Positions 30,008 through 38,547 are shown, counted from the first letter of the stretch. The stretch is 54,304 nt of DNA from Aeribacillus composti (GCF_007827555.1 NZ_VISS01000030.1:1-54304); one strand, 5' to 3'. Notes: generated by a model not told the origin, from the sequence alone. Translations and numbers: made by a program.

Positions 30008-31478
30008 GCAAATTACGATTGTTGGCCTGGGTGCGGGGGATGTCGATCAGCTGCCGCTAGGGGTTTTTAAAATTTTGACCTCCAGTCTGCCGCTATTTGT
30101 AAGAACAGAGGATCATCCTGTTTTAAGTGAAATTAAAGACGAAATTGGCTCGTTTCAGTCTTTCGATTCCGTTTATGAAATGTTTGATCAATTTGAAGAT
30201 GTTTATGCGGAAATTGCAAAAAAACTATTGGAGGAAGCAGAAAAATATCAGCATATCGTATATGCGGTACCTGGACATCCGCTTGTTGCAGAAAAAACCG
30301 TTCAGCTTTTGCTGAAGGAAATGGAGCAAGGAAAAGTAAATGTGTCGATACAGGGCGGACAATCGTTTTTGGATGCAATGTTTCAAGCTCTGCGCATCGA
30401 TCCTGTCGAAGGCTTGCAATTCATTGATGCGCAGGATATGAAGCGGGAAGAGCTTTCCTTTCGGCAGCATTTGATTATTTGCCAAGTTTATGACAAGATG
30501 ATTGCATCGGATGTGAAATTGACGTTAATGGAAGACTTGCCGTTCGATTATGAAGTTTACCTCGTAACGGCTGCAGGGAGCAAATACGAGGACATTAAAA
30601 AAGTTCGATTATATGAAATGGATAGGTGTGTAGAACTGAGCAATTTAACATCGTTATACATCCCGCCGGTCAAGGATGAACAATTGCTGTATCATCGCTT
30701 TTCAGCGTTGCGAAACGTCATTCGAACACTTCGCGGGCCAAACGGCTGTCCGTGGGATCGAAAGCAAACCCATCAATCATTAAAGCGGTACTTAATTGAA
30801 GAATGCTACGAGCTGATTGAAGCTATTGATGAAAATGATATTGATCATATGATTGAAGAGCTCGGAGACGTTTTGCTTCAGGTGGTGCTTCATGCCCAAA
30901 TTGGAGATGACGAAGGATTTTTTACCATTGATGATGTGATTCGCATGTTAACAGATAAAATGATCCGCCGCCATCCCCATGTTTTTGGCAATGTCGAGGC
31001 ACAAAATGCAGAAGAAGCTGTAAAGAACTGGGAGGAAGCAAAAAAATCTGAAAACAAGAATGAGAGCGAATCACTTTTAGATTCTGTTTCAAAGGCGCTC
31101 CCAGCTCTGTCAAAAGCTTATCAATATCAAAGAAAGGCGGCGAAAGTCGGTTTCGATTGGCCGGATGTACTGGATGCTTGGGAGAAGGTGTCAGAAGAAC
31201 TGCAGGAGTTTAAAAAGGAAATCGATAATGGAGATGGCGGAACGGAAAAAGCAAAAGAAGAGTTCGGCGATATTCTGTTTGCTCTTATTAATGTTGGAAG
31301 ATTTTACGAAATTGAGCCTGAAGAAGCATTAGTCATGACAAACGAAAAATTTTCGCGGAGATTTCGGTTTATAGAACAAAAGGCCCGTGATGCTGGGAAA
31401 AATTTAAAAAGTATGTCTTTGGCAGAAATGGATCAATATTGGGAAGAGGCTAAAATGAAAGAGGGGGATCGGACATGA
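30000..31478 (+). CDS. yabN: Tetrapyrrole methylase-MazG fusion protein YabN
   Basis: A 492-residue fusion (B. subtilis 489). The N-terminal half (residues 1-230) is a tetrapyrrole-methylase-like domain (TIVGLGAGDVDQLPLGV). The C-terminal half is a MazG nucleotide pyrophosphohydrolase with the metal motif EECYELIEA and EELGDVLLQVV, and a second EEFGDILFALINV repeat. MazG domains hydrolyse NTPs or dNTPs; the role of the methylase-like part is unknown. ATG 30000 follows GAGGAAGGA. Confidence 0.93.
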   Translation: MDKQITIVGLGAGDVDQLPLGVFKILTSSLPLFVRTEDHPVLSEIKDEIGSFQSFDSVYEMFDQFEDVYAEIAKKLLEEAEKYQHIVYAVPGHPLVAEKTVQLLLKEMEQGKVNVSIQGGQSFLDAMFQALRIDPVEGLQFIDAQDMKREELSFRQHLIICQVYDKMIASDVKLTLMEDLPFDYEVYLVTAAGSKYEDIKKVRLYEMDRCVELSNLTSLYIPPVKDEQLLYHRFSALRNVIRTLRGPNGCPWDRKQTHQSLKRYLIEECYELIEAIDENDIDHMIEELGDVLLQVVLHAQIGDDEGFFTIDDVIRMLTDKMIRRHPHVFGNVEAQNAEEAVKNWEEAKKSENKNESESLLDSVSKALPALSKAYQYQRKAAKVGFDWPDVLDAWEKVSEELQEFKKEIDNGDGGTEKAKEEFGDILFALINVGRFYEIEPEEALVMTNEKFSRRFRFIEQKARDAGKNLKSMSLAEMDQYWEEAKMKEGDRT

Positions 31479-31738
31479 GATTAGATAAATTTTTAAAAGT
31501 ATCGAGGCTGGTGAAAAGACGCACGCTTGCCAAGGAAGTGGCAGATCAAGGAAGAGTGACAATCAACGGGCATCCAGCAAAAGCGAGCTCCAATGTGAAG
31601 GTTGGCGACGAGCTGTCCATTCAATTTGGACATAAGGTAGTGACAATAAAAATCGAATCTATAAATGAAACAGTAAAGAAGGAAGAGGCAAAAAATCTTT
31701 ATACCATTTTGAAGGAAGAACAAAGGACAGATTTATAA
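31475..31738 (+). CDS. rqcP: RNA-binding S4 domain protein RqcP (YabO)
   Basis: An 87-residue protein with an S4 RNA-binding domain in the first 60 residues (MRLDKFLKVSRLVKRRTLAK) and a short lysine-rich tail. B. subtilis RqcP/YabO works with RqcH in alanine tailing of nascent chains on stalled 50S subunits. It overlaps the yabN stop by 4 nt (ATGA), indicating translational coupling. Confidence 0.93.
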   Translation: MRLDKFLKVSRLVKRRTLAKEVADQGRVTINGHPAKASSNVKVGDELSIQFGHKVVTIKIESINETVKKEEAKNLYTILKEEQRTDL

Positions 31739-31849
31739 AACGCTCCCTGTATTGTACAAGGAAACAACAAGGCTTGTTCTAAACCCTGCACATCTTACAT
31801 AAAAATGTAAAAGGAAAGCATCCATTAATTAGAGTGCGGGGGGATGATA

Positions 31850-32155
31850 ATGAGCCAGTATTATGGCGGTAACCATTCACATAAAGAAACCGTGCAGGAG
31901 CATAATGTAGTCATGAAGGACCGGAAGCTGTTAGATATTTCTGGCGTGAAGCAGGTGGAAAGCTTTGATAATGAGGAATTTTTGCTTGAGACGGTAATGG
32001 GTCCGCTCGCGGTTCGGGGAGAACATTTACAAATGAAAAACTTGGATGTCGATAAAGGCGTCGTATCCATAAAAGGAAAAATTTATGAAGTTTCTTATTT
32101 AGATGATTTCAGTTCGGAGAAGGCTAAAGGCATTTTTAGCAAGTTGTTTAAATGA
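31850..32155 (+). CDS. yabP: Sporulation protein YabP
   Basis: A 101-residue YabP/YqfC family protein, about the size of the B. subtilis one. Conserved are SGVKQVESFDNEEFLLETVMG and QMKNLDVDKGVVSIKG. yabP and yabQ are mother-cell sigma-E genes; yabQ is required for cortex formation, yabP's own role is unclear. ATG 31850 is preferred because the G-rich site (31838-31843) is 6 nt upstream; the ATG at 31844 abuts it. Stop overlaps the yabQ start by 4 nt. Confidence 0.92.
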   Translation: MSQYYGGNHSHKETVQEHNVVMKDRKLLDISGVKQVESFDNEEFLLETVMGPLAVRGEHLQMKNLDVDKGVVSIKGKIYEVSYLDDFSSEKAKGIFSKLFK

Positions 32156-32772
32156 CCCTTACCACTCAATTTTACACCATGATTGCGATGATCGGCATGG
32201 GCAGTTTTCTAGGCGCCGCACTTGATACTTACAATTTTTTTTTAAAAAGATGGGATCGAAAAAGGTGGGTTGTTTTTTTAAACGATTTAGTATTTTGGGC
32301 GGTTCAAGGACTTTTAACTTTTTATGTTCTATTGTATGTAAATCAAGGGGAATTAAGATTTTATGTATTTTTAGCACTTTTATGCGGTTTTGCCGCCTAT
32401 CAAAGCCTCCTACGGAACGGATACATGGCATGTTTGCGGATTATGATAAAAATCGCTGTTTCTATATACCAATTTTTTGTAAAAATCTTTCTGCTGCTTC
32501 TTATCAATCCTATTAAATGGATAGTTCATATGGCGATAGCATGTTCTATGTCTCTTTTACTATTTTTATGGAAGGTTATCAAATGGTCTTCACAACTCTT
32601 ATTCAAGTTATGTAAAATTTTATTAGCGCCATTACTATGGGGATTGAACATACTTTGGGGAAACGCTCCTCAACCAATAAAGCAAAAGATGCTGCATTCG
32701 AAACAAATCATAGAAGGAATATTCATAAATATAAAGAATATGTTACGTAAGCTGTATCGTCGGTTCCGCTAA
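32152..32772 (+). CDS. yabQ: Spore cortex biosynthesis membrane protein YabQ
   Basis: A 206-residue hydrophobic protein with at least five membrane segments (about residues 5-25, 40-60, 65-85, 95-130 and 135-165) and a basic C-terminus (MLRKLYRRFR). It matches B. subtilis YabQ (211) in size, character and place. YabQ localises to the forespore outer membrane and is needed for cortex. It is translationally coupled to yabP through an ATGA overlap and precedes divIC by 20 nt. Confidence 0.9.
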   Translation: MTLTTQFYTMIAMIGMGSFLGAALDTYNFFLKRWDRKRWVVFLNDLVFWAVQGLLTFYVLLYVNQGELRFYVFLALLCGFAAYQSLLRNGYMACLRIMIKIAVSIYQFFVKIFLLLLINPIKWIVHMAIACSMSLLLFLWKVIKWSSQLLFKLCKILLAPLLWGLNILWGNAPQPIKQKMLHSKQIIEGIFINIKNMLRKLYRRFR

Positions 32773-32792
32773 ATTTAGGAGGGATTGCAGGA

Positions 32793-33170
32793 ATGAGAGA
32801 GAAACGAGAGTTGAATGTAGCTATGCTGCAGCAAACAAATGAACCCGGACAAGAAGTTAAAGCTGAGATGAGACAAAGAAGAAAACGAGGGCTAATTCGA
32901 CGGTTAGCTGCATTTGGTATAATGGCTGTTACTTGTATTGCGATTATGGCGTCAACGCTCGTTTCTCAATCAATTGCTATCAATAAGAAGCTTGAAGAAA
33001 AAAAACAGCTTGAAACAAAACTGGAGAATTTAAAAGATGAGGAAAAAGATTTGAAGGCAGAAATCATCAAGCTGAAGGATGAAGAATATATCACAAAGCT
33101 TGCAAGAAAAGATTATTTTTTATCTGATGAAGGAGAAGTCATTTTTAATATTCCGGGGAATGAACAGTAA
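32793..33170 (+). CDS. divIC: Cell division protein DivIC
   Basis: A 125-residue bitopic protein, identical in length to B. subtilis DivIC. A basic cytosolic N-terminus (RQRRKRGLIRR) is followed by one membrane helix (about 36-58) and a coiled coil rich in Leu, Lys and Glu (about 60-98). The ending YITKLARKDYFLSDEGEVIF is the family signature. It forms the FtsL-DivIC-DivIB division subcomplex. AGGAGGGATT precedes the ATG. Confidence 0.96.
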   Translation: MREKRELNVAMLQQTNEPGQEVKAEMRQRRKRGLIRRLAAFGIMAVTCIAIMASTLVSQSIAINKKLEEKKQLETKLENLKDEEKDLKAEIIKLKDEEYITKLARKDYFLSDEGEVIFNIPGNEQ

Positions 33171-33252
33171 TATTGACCCCGTTTTTTTATTTTTGTATAA
33201 TTAAATAAATTATTTTTAATTTTTTTATGATTTAAGGAGGAGCATTTTTTTT

Positions 33253-33630
33253 ATGTCAATTGAAGTTGGCAGCAAGTTACAAGGTAAAGTAACTGGCATT
33301 ACGAATTTTGGAGCATTTGTGGAGCTGCCAGGAGGCTCAACAGGACTTGTTCATATTAGTGAAGTTGCTGACAATTACGTGAAAGACATTCATGATCATT
33401 TAAAAGTCGGTGATGAGGTTGAAGTCAAGGTTATTAATGTAGAAGAAGACGGAAAAATCGGATTGTCCATCAAAAAGGCAAAAGATCGTCCAAAAAAACA
33501 TGATCATCGTTCCAAAGAAAGTTTTGAGCAAAAAATGAGCCGCTTTTTAAAAGAGAGCGAGGACCGTCTTGCTTCACTTCGGCGTCACACTGAATCAAGA
33601 CGAGGAGGGAGAGGAGCAAGAAGGGGGTAA
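33253..33630 (+). CDS. yabR: S1 domain RNA-binding protein YabR
   Basis: A 125-residue protein with one S1 OB-fold (residues 5-75: GKVTGITNFGAFVELPGG and GLVHISEVAD) and a basic, glycine/arginine-rich tail (RRGGRGARRG). It resembles the S1 domain of polynucleotide phosphorylase and general stress protein 13. The function is not established; RNA or ribosome binding is expected. Strong AAGGAGGAGC before the ATG. Confidence 0.92.
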   Translation: MSIEVGSKLQGKVTGITNFGAFVELPGGSTGLVHISEVADNYVKDIHDHLKVGDEVEVKVINVEEDGKIGLSIKKAKDRPKKHDHRSKESFEQKMSRFLKESEDRLASLRRHTESRRGGRGARRG

Positions 33631-33666
33631 CTTGCTGCTGTTAATGTTATAGATGATCGCAGACCG

Positions 33667-33692
33667 CCACCTGAAGATTCAGGTGGTGTATT
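33667..33692 (+). terminator. Terminator-like hairpin after yabR
   Basis: CCACCTGAA can pair with TTCAGGTGG (inner pairs open), but only TGTATTTAAA follows, so the T tail is weak. Confidence 0.4.
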
Positions 33693-33726
33693 TAAATTGT
33701 CCGAAAATTATTTTTTTATTTTATTG

Positions 33727-33755
33727 TTGACGGCTCTCATGTTCATATGTATTAT
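33727..33755 (+). promoter_or_regulatory. Sigma-A promoter of the tRNA-Met/tRNA-Glu unit
   Basis: TTGACG (33727-33732), 17 bp, TATTAT (33750-33755), about 45 nt before tRNA-Met. The -10 is bracketed by the perfect 7-bp inverted repeat CATGTTC (33739-33745) and GAACATG (33757-33763). Confidence 0.7.
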
Positions 33756-33800
33756 AGAACATGTGCGTATTTTACATGAACATAAAGATGCAGTTGATTT

Positions 33801-33877
33801 GGCGGCGTAGCTCAGCTGGCTAGAGCGTACGGTTCATACCCGTGAGGTCGGGGGTTCGATTCCCTCCGCCGCTACCA
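33801..33877 (+). tRNA. tRNA-Met (CAT), elongator type
   Basis: A 77-nt cloverleaf with acceptor GGCGGCG and CGCCGCT, D-arm GCTCAGCTGGCTAGAGC, anticodon CAT in GGTTCATACC, TPsiC GGGGGTTCGATTCCC and encoded CCA. The sequence resembles the elongator tRNA-Met located before spoIIE in B. subtilis rather than the initiator type. Confidence 0.96.
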
Positions 33878-33887
33878 ATTGAATATT

Positions 33888-33959
33888 GGCCCGTTGGTCA
33901 AGTGGTTAAGACACCGCCCTTTCACGGCGGTAACACGGGTTCGAATCCCGTACGGGTCA
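33888..33959 (+). tRNA. tRNA-Glu (TTC)
   Basis: A 72-nt cloverleaf with acceptor GGCCCGT and ACGGGTC, anticodon loop CCCTTTCACGG (anticodon TTC) and TPsiC ACGGGTTCGAATCCCGT. CCA is not encoded (the discriminator A is followed by TGAG), so RNase Z and the CCA-adding enzyme are needed for its 3' end. It lies 10 nt after tRNA-Met. Confidence 0.96.
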
Positions 33960-33965
33960 TGAGAA

Positions 33966-33999
33966 GAGGCTCTTTCTTTAAAAGAAAGAGTCTTTTTTT
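33966..33999 (+). terminator. Terminator of the tRNA unit
   Basis: GGCTCTTTCTT pairs with AGAAAGAGTCT around TAAA and runs into seven T. Confidence 0.9.
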
Positions 34000-34229
34000 A
34001 TGGAAAAGTTTAAAATTTTGTATTTATATAGGATAGATAAATTTAATTTTTCACCGATTTCAACAAGTTCCGACTCATGTTTTTCGGCTTTTGCTTTTAA
34101 AACGGACCAACACGCTGTTACAATCATCTCTTTGAAATGACGGCGACTCAATGTCTCAATGGGCTGCTCTGTTCCTTTTAAAGATTTGTCGTCTATAACA
34201 GAAATCGTCGAAATATTCTTATGAACAAT
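34000..34229 (-). other. Possible small minus-strand ORF upstream of spoIIE
   Basis: The minus strand is open from 34280 to the tRNA terminator (stop near 33978) and reads protein-like, including SRRHFKEMIVTACWSVLKAK and KHESELVEIGEKLN. An AAAAGGAGGA sequence lies at 34240-34231, but the only in-frame start candidates are an ATT 2 nt after it or a TTG at 34280 before it. I recognise no family. It runs opposite to and into the spoIIE promoter, so it may be fortuitous. Confidence 0.2.
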
Positions 34230-34271
34230 TTCCTCCTTTTGACAAATTCCTTTATGAAAAGCTTGTATAAT
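34184..34271 (+). promoter_or_regulatory. Spo0A-activated spoIIE promoter with 21-bp spacer
   Basis: TTGACA (34239-34244) and TATAAT (34266-34271) are both consensus but 21 bp apart. Upstream are 0A-box-like CGTCGAA (34206-34212) and TGTCGTC (about 34186-34192). This unusual geometry is known for the spoIIE promoter of B. subtilis, which uses sigma A plus Spo0A~P. Confidence 0.75.
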
Positions 34272-34308
34272 GACTATCAATTACGGTAGTAGGAGGAGTG
34301 TCGCTATA

Positions 34309-36792
34309 ATGGAAAAAGTTGAGAGAAGATTTCTGATACCTTTTGCCAATGTCCAATTGGAAAGAACACAATCACTTCTATGGAGATCTTGGAAAAGAGC
34401 GGGGCTGCATTTGCATTCTTTTCTGTTTCACAAAGGGTTTGTTTATGTATTGGTCGGGTTTTTGCTGGGGAGAGCTTTTATTTTATCTGAGATTATTCCG
34501 TTCGCCCTTCCTTTTTTTGGAGCTGTATGGCTTTTAAAAAGGGACAAGGCATTGCTTGCTGCACTATCACTAATTGCAGGGGCATTCACCATCTCATTGG
34601 AATTATGTTTGTTAGTGCTTTCTTCTATATGTATATTTCTTTTGCTTCATAAAATGACTAGTTTTTTCATTAAAACAGATGAAATAAAAATATTGCCTTT
34701 TACGATTTTTTCGGGACTTGCTGCCAGCCGCCTTTTATATTCAAAGTTAACTGCAGGATTTATCAGCACGTACGATCTTTTAATGACAGGGGTTGAGGCA
34801 GGTCTGTCGATCATCCTGACGTTGATTTTTTTGCAGAGCATCCCGCTTCTTTCAGTGCGGAAATATAAACAAACTTTACGAGTCGAAGAGATTATCTGCT
34901 TGATGATTTTGCTTGCGTCCGTCATGACGGGCTTAGTTGGAATCAGTTACCAAAATATACAGGCGGAACACGTTCTTTCACGATATATTGTCCTATTGCT
35001 CGCTTTTACCGGAGGTGCAGGCATCGGATGTACAGTTGGTGCTGTAACAGGTTTGGTGCTTAGCCTGGCGAATGTCTCCAATTTGTATCATATGAGCCTA
35101 CTTGCATTTTCAGGTTTATTGGGAGGTCTGCTAAAGGAAGGACAAAAAGCAGGAGCGTCAGTTGGCCTGATCATTGGCTCACTTTTAATCACGCTATATG
35201 GAGAAGGATCGGCTGATGTTTGGACAACCTTATGGGAATCGGGCACCGCGGTTTTGCTGTTTTTACTGACCCCGAAAAGCTTTACAGAACAGCTGGCAAA
35301 GCATATTCCTGGAACAAACGAGCATGTTTTGGAGCAGCAGAAGTATGTTCGAAATATACGTGATATAACTGCTCGGCGGGTTGATCAATTTTCTAACGTT
35401 TTTCGGGCATTATCTGAGAGCTTTTCGACTTTTTACCCGGAGGATGGAGAGGATATAGAAAGAGAAACGGATTTATTTTTAAGCAAGATCACCGGACAGA
35501 CCTGCCAAACTTGTTTTAAGAAGGAGAAATGCTGGGTCAACAATTTTGACCAGACATATCAATTAATGAAGCAAGTGATGAATGAAACGAAAGAAAAGAC
35601 GTATGCAAATAATCGCAGATTGCAGAAAAAGCTTCACAGGCATTGTTCGAAAGCTAATCTAGTGGTCGGGACGATTGAGCAGGAAATGCACTTTTTAGAA
35701 GCGAATCGGAAATTAAAAAAGCAAGTGCAAGAAAGCAGAAGATTGGTAGCTGAACAGCTGCTAGGAGTTGCTCAAGTAATGTCCGACTTTTCTCGGGAAA
35801 TGAAAAAGGAACGGGAACATCATTTTCTGCAGGAAGAGCAAATTTTCTATGCTCTTCAAAACTTCGGTTTAGAAATTGGCCATATTGATATATACAGCCT
35901 TGAAAAAGGGAACGTCGATATAGAAATGAGCATTCCGTATTGCGGCGGCCATGGAGAATGTGAAAAAATTATTGCTCCGATGCTTTCCGATATATTAAAC
36001 GAAATGATCATCGTGAAAAATGAAGAATGTGCAGGTTATCCAAATGGATTTTGTCACGTTGTGTTCGGTTCTGCAAAAGCATACAAAGTAGAAACGGGTG
36101 TTGCTCATGCTGCAAAAGGAGGAGGTCTTGTTTCAGGCGACAGCCATTCCATGATTGAATTGGGCGTCGGAAAATTTGCCATAGCCATTAGCGATGGAAT
36201 GGGGAACGGGGAAAGGGCTCATTTTGAAAGCAATGAAACGATTAAATTGTTGGAAAAAATTCTTCAATCAGGCATTGATGAAAAAATTGCTATCAAAACC
36301 ATCAACTCTATATTGTCGCTGAGAACGACAGATGAAATTTATGCAACATTAGATTTGTCTATCATTGATTTACAAAGCGCCAATTGCAAATTTATGAAAA
36401 TCGGATCTACTCCGAGTTTTATTAAACGTGGAAATAAAATTATCAAAATCGAGTCTAGTAATTTGCCGATCGGCATTATCGATGATTTTGAGGTGGACAT
36501 TGTAGACGAACAGCTAAAAGCAGGAGATTTATTAATTATGATGAGTGACGGAATATTTGAGGGACCAAGGCATGTAGAAAATTATGATTTATGGATGAAA
36601 AGAAAAATAAAAGAAATAGAGACAGATGATCCACAAGAAATAGCCGATTTAATTATGGAGGAGGTGATCCGCTCCAGATCGGGGGCAATCGATGACGATA
36701 TGACGGTTGTGGTGGCTCGAATTAATCATAATACACCGAAATGGGCGGCGATCCCTGTTTCAAATTTTTATAAATCGAAAAAGATAAGCTGA
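34309..36792 (+). CDS. spoIIE: Stage II sporulation protein E, PP2C-type serine phosphatase
   Basis: An 827-residue protein, the same length as B. subtilis SpoIIE. Residues about 45-325 hold ten membrane segments, about 330-590 the central FtsZ-interacting and oligomerisation region, and about 590-827 a PP2C domain with metal aspartates in AISDGMGNG, MMSDGIFEG and AIDDDMTVVV. It dephosphorylates SpoIIAA to free sigma F in the forespore and helps polar septation. ATG 34309 lies 10 nt after AGGAGGAG; an upstream in-frame start at 34270 lies within the -10 and is rejected. Confidence 0.98.
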   Translation: MEKVERRFLIPFANVQLERTQSLLWRSWKRAGLHLHSFLFHKGFVYVLVGFLLGRAFILSEIIPFALPFFGAVWLLKRDKALLAALSLIAGAFTISLELCLLVLSSICIFLLLHKMTSFFIKTDEIKILPFTIFSGLAASRLLYSKLTAGFISTYDLLMTGVEAGLSIILTLIFLQSIPLLSVRKYKQTLRVEEIICLMILLASVMTGLVGISYQNIQAEHVLSRYIVLLLAFTGGAGIGCTVGAVTGLVLSLANVSNLYHMSLLAFSGLLGGLLKEGQKAGASVGLIIGSLLITLYGEGSADVWTTLWESGTAVLLFLLTPKSFTEQLAKHIPGTNEHVLEQQKYVRNIRDITARRVDQFSNVFRALSESFSTFYPEDGEDIERETDLFLSKITGQTCQTCFKKEKCWVNNFDQTYQLMKQVMNETKEKTYANNRRLQKKLHRHCSKANLVVGTIEQEMHFLEANRKLKKQVQESRRLVAEQLLGVAQVMSDFSREMKKEREHHFLQEEQIFYALQNFGLEIGHIDIYSLEKGNVDIEMSIPYCGGHGECEKIIAPMLSDILNEMIIVKNEECAGYPNGFCHVVFGSAKAYKVETGVAHAAKGGGLVSGDSHSMIELGVGKFAIAISDGMGNGERAHFESNETIKLLEKILQSGIDEKIAIKTINSILSLRTTDEIYATLDLSIIDLQSANCKFMKIGSTPSFIKRGNKIIKIESSNLPIGIIDDFEVDIVDEQLKAGDLLIMMSDGIFEGPRHVENYDLWMKRKIKEIETDDPQEIADLIMEEVIRSRSGAIDDDMTVVVARINHNTPKWAAIPVSNFYKSKKIS

Positions 36793-36868
36793 TTTTCTGC
36801 CATGCTTAGTATAAAACGTTTTCCTTCTGGTGAGGATGGTAATAAATCATTGACCAGGAGGAGGAAAA

Positions 36869-37600
36869 ATGAGAAAAGGGACATTAAAACAAATTTTGTT
36901 GTTAACTGACGGATGCTCAAATCATGGTGAAGATCCAATTGCTATGGCGGCTTTAGCTAAGGAGCATGGGATTACTGTCAACGTAATTGGGATTTTAGAA
37001 GAGAATGTGATAGATCAAGATGCAATGCAGGAAATAGAAGGAATTGCTGAGGCAGGGGGAGGAGTGAGCCAAGTAGTTTATGCCCATCAGCTTTCACAAA
37101 CAGTACAGATGGTCACTAGAAAAGCGATGACACAAACATTGCAGGGAGTTGTCAATCGTGAATTAAAGCATATTTTAGGAAAATCAACTTCTATAGAAGA
37201 GCTGCCGCCTGAACAGCGTGGTGAAGTTATGGAGGTTGTGGAAGAGCTTGGTGAAACGGTCAATTTAGAAATTTTAATTCTCGTAGATACGAGCGCAAGC
37301 ATGGGGCCAAAGCTTCCAACGGTAAAAGAAGCGCTTTTTGATTTATCCATTAGCCTAAATTCAAGAATAGGCAATAATCAATATTCGCTGTTTATATTTC
37401 CTGGGAAAAGATCAGAAACAGAAATTTTATTGGATTGGACTCCGAAACTGGATTCTTTATCAACCATTTTTCCGAAATTAACGACAGAAGGATTGACACC
37501 AACTGGTCCGGCGATAAAAGGAGCTATACAACATTTTAAACAAAAACGCTCATTGAGGGGAATGCTCGATGATGAATACCTCGATGAACAAAGCATGTAA
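36869..37600 (+). CDS. yabS: VWA-domain protein YabS, apparently circularly permuted
   Basis: A 243-residue cytosolic protein. The first third carries LLLTDGCSNHGEDP, which resembles the late D motif of a von Willebrand A domain. From about residue 130 comes LVDTSASMG, the early DxSxS metal motif, then GLTPTGPAIKG, the T motif. So all MIDAS pieces are present but in permuted order. It sits between spoIIE and the kinase yabT as in B. subtilis; the function is unknown. GGAGGAGG precedes the ATG. It overlaps yabT by 32 nt. Confidence 0.9.
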   Translation: MRKGTLKQILLLTDGCSNHGEDPIAMAALAKEHGITVNVIGILEENVIDQDAMQEIEGIAEAGGGVSQVVYAHQLSQTVQMVTRKAMTQTLQGVVNRELKHILGKSTSIEELPPEQRGEVMEVVEELGETVNLEILILVDTSASMGPKLPTVKEALFDLSISLNSRIGNNQYSLFIFPGKRSETEILLDWTPKLDSLSTIFPKLTTEGLTPTGPAIKGAIQHFKQKRSLRGMLDDEYLDEQSM

Positions 37601-38543
37601 AGTTCTTCCCGGTACCATTATTAAAGGAAAATGGCATGGAAACACGTATCGGATATTAAAAATGCTGGGGTGCGGAGCAACAGGGTCGGTTTACCTTATT
37701 GAATCCAGTAAAGGGTATGCAGCATTAAAAATAAGTGAAAATAGCATGGGAATCACTTCAGAAGTAAACGTGTTAAAGAGACTGGCCAAGGTCCAAGGTT
37801 CGTGCCTTGGGCCTTCTTTGATCGATGTGGACGATTGGTTTAACACAGCTAGCGGAAAGATGCTTCCGTTTTATGTTATGGAGTATGTTAAAGGTGAACA
37901 TTTTATCCAGTTTATTAAAAATAATGGTGCGATTTGGATTGACGTGCTAATCTTGCAGCTTTTGTCCAATTTGGAGGAGCTTCATCAGTCAGGCTGGGTT
38001 TTTGGTGATTTAAAGCCTGACAATCTAATTGTTACAGGACCTCCTCCCAAAATTCGCTGTATTGATGTAGGTGGCACAACGATAAACGGAAGATCCATTA
38101 AAGAATTTACAGAGTTTTTTGACAGGGGATACTGGGAATTGGGGACGAGAAAAGCTGAACCGAAATATGATCTTTTTGCAGTCGGTATGATTATTATCAA
38201 TGCTGTTTTTCAAAAACGCTTTTCAAAAAAAGGAAACAGTAAGGAGCAATTGATGCAAATCATTAACTCCCATCCTTTTTTAAACGAAAGAAAACAAGTG
38301 TTGACGAAAGCTTTATTTGGCTCCTATTCATCCGCTTTGGAAATGAAGCAGGATCTTTTGCATCATGTTTCAAACGCTAATTTGCAAAGAAAGAGAAATG
38401 TACAAGCACAATCTAAACCGAAAAGGACAGCTAACAATCGAAAAAGAAAGAAAAAGAAAAGCAAAGGGCTGATCGAAACATTGGTGATCATGGTTTGCCT
38501 GGCATTTCTATATTCTTTATATATTTTTGCGACACTTCTGTAA
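37569..38543 (+). CDS. yabT: Membrane-anchored serine/threonine protein kinase YabT
   Basis: A 324-residue Hanks-type kinase with glycine loop LGCGATGSVYL, ATP lysine in AALKIS, catalytic FGDLKPDNLIV and metal motif DVGG in place of DFG. A basic stretch (KRTANNRKRKKKKSKG) and one C-terminal membrane helix (about 300-322) follow. B. subtilis YabT lacks an external sensor, is activated by DNA binding and phosphorylates RecA, AbrB and others during sporulation. abrB and spoIIE are in the same window. ATG 37569 or 37572 both fit. Confidence 0.93.
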   Translation: MMNTSMNKACKVLPGTIIKGKWHGNTYRILKMLGCGATGSVYLIESSKGYAALKISENSMGITSEVNVLKRLAKVQGSCLGPSLIDVDDWFNTASGKMLPFYVMEYVKGEHFIQFIKNNGAIWIDVLILQLLSNLEELHQSGWVFGDLKPDNLIVTGPPPKIRCIDVGGTTINGRSIKEFTEFFDRGYWELGTRKAEPKYDLFAVGMIIINAVFQKRFSKKGNSKEQLMQIINSHPFLNERKQVLTKALFGSYSSALEMKQDLLHHVSNANLQRKRNVQAQSKPKRTANNRKRKKKKSKGLIETLVIMVCLAFLYSLYIFATLL

Positions 38544-38547
38544 ATGG

